In this document: positions 33,401 to 42,725 of the stretch, piece by piece | Numbering within the stretch: position 1 is the first letter of the stretch | Layout of the letters: each line of letters starts with the position of its first letter | Assembly: GCA_001179505.1 (NCBI GenBank) | Contig: CDMY01000982.1 | Coordinates: 62,001 to 126,000, forward strand | Reading direction: 5' to 3' | DNA length: 64,000 bases | Origin: Vitrella brassicaformis | Lineage: Eukaryota > Sar > Vitrellaceae | Position numbers and translations under genes: made by a program | The notes under the pieces: generated by a model | Seen by the model: the letters and a program-made list of their open reading frames with translations, nothing else | Told to the model about the DNA's origin: nothing | Database searches by the model: none

Positions 33401-34530
33401 CAGCGGCTTCACGGGATCTCACTCGACTGCTTCTTGAAGGTGGAGGACGAGGCGGGTGTGCCGGAGGGCGACGCCAAGAGGGTCATGCGGGAGATCCTCA
33501 TGGCCATGCAGCACCTCCACGCCCACCACGTACGCAGTCGCATGCATATCAGTCGACACACCATGCGCACGTTGTTTGTCTGTCCATGCGTTTGTTTGTT
33601 TCTCGCTGTGTGTTGGCAGATTGTCCACCGCGACATCAAGGTGAGCTCTTCCCTCCCTTCTGTCAAATCAGCATCGGCAGGTTTGTCGCCGACATACATT
33701 TGTTGTGGTGGGCTCTGCTTTGTTGTCAGCCGGAGAACCTGGTGTTCGCGACCGGCGACCAGGGGCTCAAGCTGCTCGACTTCGACCAATCTACGCGGCC
33801 GACTGTGGACCTGGGGGAGGGGGACTTCCGAGTCGGCTCACGCCCACATATGGTGAGTGGGTTGGAGGGCCTGCAGTGCAGTGCAGTCCTCTCTTTCATT
33901 GTCCTTGTTGTGCCACGCGCCGGAGTGCTTCAAGAAGGGCGAGTACAGCACCAAGAGCGACCTCTGGGCGGCCGGGGTGATCCTGTAAGCGGCCCGGGCA
34001 ATGCTCATGGCCTCACTTTGAACGCACAGAGATGCATGACTGGATGGCTGTATGTTCTTTCTGGCCTTCTGTCTTTCTTTCTGTGGTGTGTGCATCAGCT
34101 ACGAGATGCTCAATGGAGACTGGCCAGCCGACTTGCCTGACGACGTCGAGAACGACGAGGCGTACGACATTATCAAAAAGGTACGCTGCGCACCGACGGT
34201 TGGCCACTTGTTCGGTCCTCTTATGTGAGCGCTACTTGGATTAACGCACCACTAACAGACGCGCGTGTGTTGTCTATCCATAGGCGTCGACCGAGATGTT
34301 CACCTACGACACCGTTCGGGACGTTAGCCCCGCCGCCATCGACCTGGCCAAGCAGCCGCTCAAAGATGGACCCCTCTGAGCGGCTGTCGTCGGGTCAGCT
34401 CCGTGTCTTATGTGTATGTGTATGTGTGTTTGACTGACGGATGCCCACTCACGTGTGTCTCTCTGTCTGTTTGCGTGCAGCTGAGGCGGCGCTGAGGCAT
34501 CCGTGGTTCACCGCCGAGGAGGGAGAAGGT
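33400..34530 (+). pseudogene. Partial tandem copy of the kinase, C-lobe only (copy B)
   Basis: After ATGTTCAC at about 33400 the sequence switches to the equivalent of RLDGISLECLL in copy A, here RLHGISLDCFLKVEDEAG. It continues through VHRDIKPENLVF, LKLLDFDQSTRP and CFKKGEYSTKSDLWAAGVIL to EMLNGDWPADLPDDVE. The N-lobe (G-loop, beta-3 Lys) is absent. The copy A/B junction is out of frame. A further one-base offset occurs near 34367: the frame reads a TGA, while the shifted frame gives KMDPSERLSSG, the normal kinase ending. The next exon (from about 34481) gives AEAALRHPWFTAEE. Introns are also similar between copies, which points to a genomic, not retro-, duplication. Confidence 0.6.
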
Positions 34531-35600
34531 GCGTATACACACCAGTGTCTTTTTTTCAATCAAAAACACATCCGTGCGTGTGTGTGTGTGTGTGTGTGTA
34601 TTATGTGGCCAGCCGCCCAGGAGCTGAGCGACGAGGAGGGCGATGATGGTGAGCGGGCACCCGAGGCCACCCAGCCACCACCCCTACCACCGACAGCAGC
34701 AGCAGCCGCAGACGCCCCGCTCTCCACGCCCCACACCCACATCAGCGGCACCCAGCCGCTCGTCGTCAGCCCCGCCCCGTCCACACAGCCCTCCTCACAC
34801 CCCCTCCCGCCCGCGAAGCCGACCTCACCGCCCCCGGCACTCCCTCAGGATGTCATCGGTGGCCTCTACACCCGCACCAACTTCTTCCACAAGGACACCA
34901 CGAGCGGCAGATTGGTCTCGGTGAGGACCGAGCTCGTCAGGCCCCCGGTGATGATGCCGGTGCTGCGTCGCATGGATCCGGCGACGAGCCGTCTGAGAGG
35001 CTGTCATCAGGTCAGTTCCTGTGTGTGTGTGTGTGTGTGTGCATGTGTCTTTGACCGATGCCCACTCACGTGTGTCTGTTTGTTTCCGTGCAGCTGAGGA
35101 GGCGTTGAGACATGGGTGGTCCCCCACCGAAGAAGAGACAGCAGGTACGCATTCGCATCCGTGTGTGTGTGTCACGAAAGGTCGCAGTCGGGTCAGTTCC
35201 GTGTGTGTGCATCGGTCAGAAAAGCTTCCCATCGCTGCCTCCATTTTATATTTGACTGACCCCTATATCCACGACCTGCGGCACTCATATGTGAGTATGT
35301 GGCTATGCGTGGTCGACGTTGTCGACGTGGAGATCTCACGAAGCCCGTAGCAGTGAATGAGAGGGTCTGTCTGGTGTGAGCCCTGCCGCCATCGACCTGG
35401 CCAAGCAGCTCCCCAAGCTCGACCCGTCCGAGAGCCTGCCGTCAGGTCAGCTCCGTGTATGTGTGTGTGTGTGTGTGTATGCGTCTTTGACCGATGCCCA
35501 CTCATGTGTGTCTTTCTGTCTGTTTACGTGCCTGCAGCCGAGGCCGCGTTGAGGCATCCATGGTTCGCCACCGAGGAGGAGGGGGCAGGTGCGCACACAC
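34530..35600 (+). repeat. Pro-rich linker exon and two more degenerate copies of the kinase terminal exons
   Basis: A linker exon (about 34616-35010) is acidic then Pro/Ala/Thr-rich and ends with a conserved-looking segment (VIGGLYTRTNFFHKDTTSG). Two further versions of the kinase ending follow: EPSERLSSG plus AEEALRHGWSPTEEE (about 34990-35143), and SPAAIDLAKQLPKLDPSESL plus AEAALRHPWFATEEE (about 35380-35587). With the copy at 34.3-34.5 kb this makes three versions in a row. The intervening stretches 35210-35300 and 35675-35755 are also duplicates of each other. Confidence 0.6.
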
Positions 35601-35919
35601 AGCTGTGTGTATGTGTGTATAATCACCCTGACGAAAGGTCGCAGCTCGGGTGAGTTTTGTGAGTGTACCGGTCAGAAAAGCTCCCCAATCGCTGCCTTCA
35701 TTTTATATTTGACTGAATCCTATATCCACGACTTGCGGCGCACACGTATGTGAGTGCCTGGTCAGTCATCAGCGTCGAGGTGAGCAAGGGTGGGAAGAGG
35801 GACAAGGGAAGGAGGCGCGATCTGTGTACCGGCAGCAGTAGCAGCAGTGAGAAAGAACCCAACGTCTGCTGCTATCGATGGTGTTGGGTGCGTGTTGTGT
35901 TGTGTTGCCTGCCCTCTTC

Positions 35920-36994
35920 ATCAGGTGACTCAGAGTGCCACTGTCGAGGAGCGACGGCCCCCCACCACACATGAGGGAGACGAGGAGACCGTCCTCACAC
36001 TGCCGGAGCGCGTCCTCACGGCAGAGCGAGAATCCGAGCAGCGAGAGACGGCTTTGGCGAAGCTCCTGTCCGTCATCGACGAGTATCCGGACCACATAGC
36101 TCCATACGACAGGCAAAGGGTCAAGGTGCGAACTGGGGAGGGAGGGAGCGAGGGATTGATGTCAGAAATGTTTGCTGATTGTGTGTGTGTATGTGGCTGC
36201 AGGAAGCGTTGGGTGCGGAGGGCATCCACATCCGCCCTGGAACGCCGTCTGACTACCCGTCCAGCCAGCCGTCGTTGGACAATCGCTGCGTACATTTTAT
36301 ATCGTGTCGTGATGTGATGATTAACATACAGACGGGGTACATACTGGCAAGGTTCACTCAATTGAGAGACACGCGCGGTATGTGTGTTCAGGTGGACGAC
36401 CCAATGGGGGAGGAGCGTCGACACCAACAGAAGGCCATTTGGTCCTTCAACGAGATCGACGTCTTCGAGGCCACACTGGGGACACACCCCATTCAACAGG
36501 TGCTGCCCGCCAACCCCAGGTTTCAACGACTTTCAGAGGCCATAGGAACCAAGACCACAGACGAATGCATAGTGAGTGCACACCACAGGATAGCACAACA
36601 CGACACAGACACACACCCCATCTCTCTCATCTCTCTCACGGGTATGCTTTGTGTGGGCTGTGCCGACAGGAATTCTACTACACGTTCAAACACGGCCTGT
36701 CTTTCAAGGACATCGAAGGCGCCAACCGAAAAAGAAAGACCCGGATACGAAAGGTAAGTTGGAGAGGGAGGAGAAGAGCGACAGGCATGTGGCGTGTGAC
36801 TTTCTCTGTGTCAGATAAAAGACAAGGTCGACAAGCTGGCCACGTCGCTGGGGGTTGAGCCGCCACAGCCCCGCAGCGGCCATGTAAGCAAGCAACACAC
36901 CCTTACTTTTTATGTATCCATGTATCTATTCCCCTGTCAGCAGCTGAGAGGGAGACCGCTGTCGGTCTCCTTTTGTCCAAGTTCCCGGGCCTGA
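35920..36994 (+). CDS. SANT-domain protein (ELM2/SANT corepressor-like), 5' end unresolved
   Basis: The exons read SATVEERRPPTTHEGDEET, then RETALAKLLSVIDEYPDHIA, EALGAEGIHIRPGTPSDYPS, VDDPMGEERRHQQKAIWSFN, EIDVFEATLGTHPIQQVL, RFQRLSEAIGTKTTDECIEF, YYTFKHGLSFKDIEGANRK and IKDKVDKLATSLGVEPPQ. The segment from WSFNEIDVFE to FYYTFKHG is a SANT domain of the MIER/RERE/CoREST kind (W-S, F-E, KT-D-E-C-x-x-FYY). In those families, ELM2-SANT modules bind class I histone deacetylases in the nucleus. I do not see a clear ELM2 motif. The final exon choice is uncertain: one frame stops at 36992-36994, another stays open longer. It could be joined to the upstream kinase-like exons in an annotation pipeline; I treat it as separate. 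Confidence 0.6.
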
Positions 36995-37229
36995 CAGCTG
37001 CTCCCCTTCTGTCAGCCGTCCTGACTGAAGCCCGAGAGGAGGGCGCATCAGTCGCCAGTGCGATTTCACTGGCGGGTCGAGACCTGCACTTACTCACGCT
37101 GTGGGCAAGCGGGGGGGTCACTGAGGGTGGCGTCGGTCACCGGCCGCCCCTCAAATCCCCACCGGCAGAGACGACCACGCCATGTGTCTGGCCCATATGA
37201 AAGCCTTCGAGACGGGCCATGTCTCCGTC

Positions 37230-37409
37230 TACTTGCCATTGCGAGTCGGAGCCATCAGGCTTCTGCTACATCAACGTACGTACGCCGAGACAATTACCTA
37301 ATGTGTGGTATGGTATGTGTGGATTGTTAACGACATTGTGTTGGCCATCTTAGGGCTTCTCAAGTACCCCTCCCGCGGAATGTATGTGGACATCGACATT
37401 CATCACGGT
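37230..37409 (+). pseudogene. Relic of a class I histone deacetylase catalytic region
   Basis: Two pieces match the middle of class I HDACs: SEPSGFCYIN (ending at 37275, followed by GTACGT) and [20 protein letters not shown] plus DIDIHHG (37329-37408). In HDACs these are contiguous (SGFCYVNDIV...YIDIDIHHGDG). Here the pieces are separated by about 53 bp with a donor but no AG acceptor. The expected catalytic His-His pair before SEASGFCY is not present (TCHCES). The zinc-ligand block DIDIHHG is intact but is followed by unrelated sequence. I see no further HDAC exons within 1 kb. It is therefore probably a dead fragment. It lies directly downstream of the SANT-domain gene. Confidence 0.68.
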
Positions 37410-37439
37410 TGGCGACCCTCCTCCCGAGCTGGAGGCTCT

Positions 37440-37860
37440 TCTGGTTCTCATCGAAGGCAGAGGCCGAGCTGGAATCGCTGCGAGACTATCAGCAGCAGCT
37501 TTCGCAGATTCTGGGGAGGGATGGGCTGCGGGTGCAGCGACTGAACGACATCGTGCAGGTGCGTGCGTGGGTGGGAGGTTGGCTGCATGCAGACGGATGC
37601 ATGTGTGTTTGTGCATTCCTGTCCTCAGAATTGGGTTGCTACGCTCGAGGGGGGCATCGATGGGGAACCGACGGGTGGGTCCAATGCACGTGTGTGCCTT
37701 CCACACCGACACTCACTTGCTTCGTTTGTCCACAGGCGGCGAGGGGCAGGATGAGGCCGGCACACACCCAGAGCAAGACAAACGCGGACTCGTGTGCGTG
37801 CAATTGTCGGTTTCTGTGTGTTCCCTTGGTCTGGGTGGGTGGGTGGGTGGTTGTGTGAGG
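37440..37860 (+). other. Possible coding exons with a coiled-coil-like segment
   Basis: 37464-37558 reads [20 protein letters not shown] in one frame, before a GTGCGT donor. It is followed by NWVATLEGGIDGEPTG (37628-37674) and GGEGQDEAGTHPEQDKRG (from 37738). They look like short real exons, but I could not connect them with confidence to the SANT gene or the HDAC relic. Confidence 0.3.
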
Positions 37861-38681
37861 GTCTGTCTGCCTAGCTGCTTTGTCTTGCGTGTTGGTGGGG
37901 CGATGGCAGGCCAAGACAAGAAGGCGAGGGTGTTTTGTGGCGAGGGGTGAGTGGCTTGTGACGGGTGGGAATAGTGGTGTCGGATGTATTGGGAGGGCCG
38001 CATTTCGATCGATGGGGATGGGGCGCGGCCGGGGTTAGGCAGGGCATTTCTCGATTTTGCCTGGGGCAGGCGCGCACTCACATGAATACGCATTTGTGTT
38101 GTGCAGTGCAGGAAGGGCAAGATAAGATGGTGGGGGGGCTTGCAGGGATGTTTCTGTCGTGAGTCCGCTTGTGTGCATGGCTTTCTCTGGGCGGGCGGGT
38201 GGGCGGTTGTGTGTGTATGGGGTACCGGGGAGGTACCGGTCGTTCGTTCGAGGGCGGGCGGGTGAGCCTTCTTTGTCTTTTGTCTTGGCCGTGATGGGTG
38301 CTCAAGGTAAGCAAGCGATCAGGGGGGTGAGGCAGGGGCTTTTTGCCACTATGGCTGGCCGGCGGGGAGCTGTTATCGTTGCCTACATTTTATATCGTGG
38401 TCGTTCGTTTCTGCCAGAGACACGTACGTGTATGGAAGGGACGGACTCAAATACATCTCCATACACGTGGGTTACTGTTCATGAACAGAGGACTCTTGGA
38501 TGGACAGAAGCTTGCCTAGATTGTCTTGTGTAATCGAATGCCTTTAAAGCCACAGAGACGACAAAAAGCACTCAGCAGTCAGGAAGCCACACAGTCGAAC
38601 ATGGATGCAGCACACACAGAGAAGAACAAGCCACGCCTTCTTTTCCCCGGCCTAGGTGTATCGCATCATAGGTGTATCGCA
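37861..38681. other. Intergenic
   Basis: GGGT/GGTG-rich sequence with no supported exon. It contains one copy of a dispersed motif (CTACATTTTATATCG near 38380) that also occurs at about 35230, 35698 and 36288. Confidence 0.5.
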
Positions 38682-41600
38682 TCAATCCATCCGCTCAGCG
38701 CCCCGTCTGCACTGCCCCACCAGGCGCATCACCTCAATCTCGTCAGCACGAAAAAGTATCGGGTCTGTCAGAGACCCCAATACCACTCGCACCGGGCATC
38801 CTCCGGCCGCCAACCCTGGGCCATCCGCCCACAGCCACAGCCGGACGTCCACCCCCGGTGCCACTGGCCGGCCGATGGCAAATTTGGGACTCCCATGCCG
38901 ATGCTCGTTGCCTGCTTGCGCAACGTGAAGCCTATGGGATGCGGGAGGCGACTGCAGGGTGGGCGGTGCGACGCCCGATGTGCTGAAGATGAGGGCGTCC
39001 ACCGAATAGGTGCTGAAGGAATATTCGGGCGGTCGCAGGCTGTCGTCGATGAAGCAGCCGTACGTGTCTCCATTGGTCCGCACAAGAAACAGGAGACAGC
39101 TCCCATCGCCGACGCGATTGAGCATGTCGGTGTACTGGTGTCCATGTTCAGTCGCCCTGCAACCACACAAGTGCATCTTAGCAACAGTGAGTCAGTGTCT
39201 CCATTACTTGTAGAGAAGCTCGATGCCTGTGATGTGTTTGCCCGTCATCCGCAGTATGGCCATCAGCTGGCTGGCAGAGGCGATCACAGAGGGGCTGGGG
39301 ATGCACGGCGAGCTGCCTTGCAGCCGCATCATGGGCTCCATCCCCAGGCCATATCGCTGCATCGCCACTATGACTAACCTCCTGAGACGACCGCGTGCAT
39401 ATGGGGGGTCCATCGCGCGCGTGTATGGGGGGTCGATCACACTCATGGGCGGCGCAGCCCTCATTCGGCCGACAAAGTCGCTCGCGAGAGCCTCGGCTGC
39501 AATGTTGGCGTCAAGTGAGGGGAGGTAGTGATGGAGCATCGAAGAGATCCGCTGCGAAGTCATTCGCGTCTGTCGTCTTTGGTCCGGGACCTCTGCTTGC
39601 TGCAGTGCCCTGAGCGTGTCGGCGGCCGATGAATGGGCAAACACGGCTTTACGCATCTGAGAAGACAGAGAGAGCACATACAAGCGTCCTGGGTGGACCG
39701 ATGTGAATCTTTGCCTACCGTCTGTATGGCGTCCGCTGTCAGAACAATTCGGCTGTCTCCGTGTCCTATGATGCCGGGGACCTGACCAGGGCCAAAGCGG
39801 CGCCGCACGGCTTCGCTGAAGGCATCCAGATGGGTGGCTTGTGGTGGGACGACCGTCAGGGCCGTGATAGAATCGATTTCGAGCAGCGACCAAATGCTTG
39901 ACAGAATGAAGGTCCCTGGATCGACGACATTGGCAGGTGGCACTGGAGCAAGTGAGACACCAGGACACCACACAAAGCCGTCAGGAGGAGAGGCGAAAAC
40001 TCCATGTGTCCCTCCGCCACTTACCATCAAGATGGATGATCAAAGTTCGTATTTGGGGCAGCCGCTCCTTATGATCGCCCAGTGTGATGCCCTTCCTTTC
40101 GTCCTCGGCCTTGACGAAAAAGCGCTGATCTTCGGACACGAAGCCGAGCGTCAAAGTGTTGAAACCGGCACGAATGCCAGTGTCCGAACGCCGAGTGCCC
40201 ATATAAGAATCGTGGGCTCCGTCGACGAGAACGCTGCGGACCTCTGCCTCTCTCCCGCACATGATGAACGACTCCAGTGATGGCATGTGCTGTCTCAATG
40301 CCGCTGCCACCCACATCGCGACCTCTCCGCCAACTATCAGGGCCTTGACCTTCTGGAAGTTGGCTGTGGTAGTCATTCTTGAGATGTGGTGGATTCTCGA
40401 TTCATCATGCGTGTGTCGCAGGCCCTCAATCCTCAGGTTCTTGGGCATTTGTCGTGTGCCCATGCCTTCTAGGACGCGTATCACGTCGGTCGCGGTCATG
40501 TGGAAGAGCTGCATCTTCTCCAGATGCAGCCCCTTGTTCAGCAGCGCCTTGACAGCGCCCAGCCCGATGTAAGTCTTCACCGTCAGAGTGCTGACGCCCA
40601 GAAGACCGTCGGCCTTGAAGGCTTGAATCTGGGGGGGCTCAGGTGGAGCGGCATCGACGGGTGGCACCCATCCGTCAGCAAGACGAACTTCGATGGACGT
40701 TCTGCGTCCCCTGCCGATCACCAGCTTGTTGACCGTGCTGTCGTCAATAGCGTGCCATGACCGGTCCAGCAGCTGGTCGGGAGTGACCGTCCACACATAG
40801 TGGTACTGCGCGGGTGCTGTGCCGATGAAGCTGTCGATAGAGGGACAGTCCGGGTGTGTCGGCTGCGGCGCCATCTGCACGTTGTAGAGCTTCAGGAGGG
40901 CACCGAGAAGTTGCGGACCGCTGCTCGGCAGCTTGCCGAACTGGGTGTGGGCGAGCAGATGGGTGAGGGGGATGTGTTGGGCCTCTTCGGCCGAGAGGCG
41001 CGCCTCACAGAGCACTTTGCCCGATGCCGAGCAGGTCTTGTCGATGAACGAGGCCAGCGCCATGAGTGTCGGGTACTCGCTGAGCAGCAGGGAATGGCAG
41101 TCGCGGCAATCCACCTTGAGTTCCAGGAAATCAAGAGACTTTGAGCAGCCACGATCCACCAAACACCTCTGGAAGCGAGACACAATCGGGCTGTGATCCA
41201 TTACTTCCGCCGCCCTGTTCCCTCCTGTTTTGCGTCACCTGCAGCTGTCGGAGGCCATCTTCGATGTTGATCGATTCGATCTCGTAAAGCTTGATGTAGC
41301 CAATCCTCCGCAGATTCGCGAGAGGCCCCGGTCTTCCCCGCTGCCCCATCGGGATGGATCCAATCAGCTCAGCCAGCTCCGACGATGCCATTTCATCGAC
41401 CTCCAGCTCCACCAGGGACTTGCTTGTGGCGATGAATGGCCTCATGTCCGCCACGGTGGATGATGGAACGCGTGCAGACACGCGCTGGAGAGTCGGCATG
41501 CTCCAGCCCCGCCCGTCGATCACGGCGTGGCCGCCAGAAACGCCTTTGACGTTGGTGAGGGCCGGGAGGGTGATGGATTGGGAAGGGGTGGTCGGAAGAG

Positions 41601-42323
41601 GGAGAGCGATGGTGTTGTTGAGGTGCCGGATCCCTTGTACTCCAACAATCGGTGGAATAGTCGGCACGGCCTCGAAGGTTAGAGACTGGAGAGAGCCCTC
41701 CATCATGGCGGTCCCTAGCCCCTCTTTCTCGCGGACCGATCGGCGCCCAGCTGCGTGTCCCTCCAGGAGTCCGATGACGATCCCAAGGCACCAGCGTGGT
41801 GCAACATGATTCTCAGGTGTGCAAGGGAAGCGGTGGATGAGACACTTGAGGTTGACCATCTGTTGGCCGAGGTCGTATGCCGTACGCACCGTCATGCTGC
41901 TCCAGAATATCCGCTGGCGTGGGTTGCTGCTGTCGATGACGAGCTCGGTGTGGTGCCGGAGCACGATGGCGCTGGAGAGAGAGGAAAGGGGCGGTTTGAG
42001 GCACCACACGGGATGGATGAACGCGTACACGCCAACGTGAAGCTCACGAGGCTGCACAGACAATGGCAGATGAACGGAGAGCATCCTATCTGTGTGAGCC
42101 CCTTCTAACCATGGGAAGACCGGACCATCCCTGCATCCGAATGGCCTGTAATGGAAGAAAGGCGAGAGAAATAGGTGTTCGGATGCATGTGTGGCTTGCT
42201 TGGTGTTAGTCTTACCCTGAAGATGGAAGCAGTGCCCTCGTCGTCCGCTGTGCTGCCACGCTTGCGGTCTCGAGAGGGGGGTGGTGCAGGGGGACACTCA
42301 CGCGCAGCACGTTGGTTCGCCAT
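38682..42323 (-). CDS. TLDc-domain protein with a long LRR-like N-terminal region
   Basis: A long protein (about 1,100 residues) read on a few large exons with good phases: LRQLQ joined to RCLVDRGCSKSLDF (41.2 kb, phase 0), HLD to VPPANVVDPG (phase 1), DAIQT to MRKAVFAHSS (phase 0), and ITGIELLYK to ATEHGHQYTDML (phase 2, about 39.2 kb). The last junction builds the start of a TLDc domain: ELLYKATEHGHQYTDMLNRV, then GDGSCLLFLVRTNGDTYGCF, with a later PDPILFRADEIEV-like end before TGA at 38682. TLDc domains occur in oxidation-resistance (OXR1), TBC1D24 and V-ATPase-regulating proteins. The N-terminal two thirds contain irregular Leu-rich segments (PALTNVKGVSGG, MPTLQRVSARV, LANLRRIGYIKL), suggesting a divergent LRR solenoid. 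The first exon (ATG 42323, MANQRAARECPP) does not join in phase to the next, so the start is uncertain. Confidence 0.75.
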
Positions 42324-42725
42324 GGGCATCATGATGGTTGCTCAATCCGCAACGGGCTAGTTCGCGTTGCTTCGCAGATGCTCGCGCCTTCGCGAGGGAC
42401 AGATCTGCAGATCTTCCAGATCTGAGAATGGGGGCGAATTGGGGCCGTTGCTGTCTTTTTGGTTAGCTGGATGTGTCGGATGGCCAAGATCTGTGAGTTT
42501 GACGTGCTTCACTCCGCTCACACGTCCATCGAGTATTGATCAAAGTCTGCCAAGAATGAGATCGCAAAAGCCTGCTGGCTGATCTTATGCGGAAGAGTCA
42601 AGGCAGCTGACAGCGATACATATTTGAAGACTCGACCATGATTCATCCATCTCGATCGGCGACTGGCTGGGCGTGCTGGGTGGACAGCATGGAAGCAATC
42701 CGCCTGTTTTTCTCATCACTTTCAG
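42324..42725. other. Intergenic with AGATCT cluster
   Basis: AGATCTGCAGATCTTCCAGA at 42400-42419 lies upstream of the TLDc gene, next to CGCGAG-rich sequence (42370-42400) that only partly matches the TGCGAGCT element. I see no gene. Confidence 0.5.

Noticed and set aside
37230-37409. A working histone deacetylase
   Set aside because: Only the central catalytic fragment exists, the catalytic His pair is not conserved, and the joining acceptor is missing.
42241-42297. A GTG-started frame as the true start of the TLDc-domain protein
   Set aside because: It has no ATG and begins right after a stop. It simply extends the exon frame through what looks like an intron. Eukaryotic nuclear genes rarely start at GTG, so I left the 5' end open.
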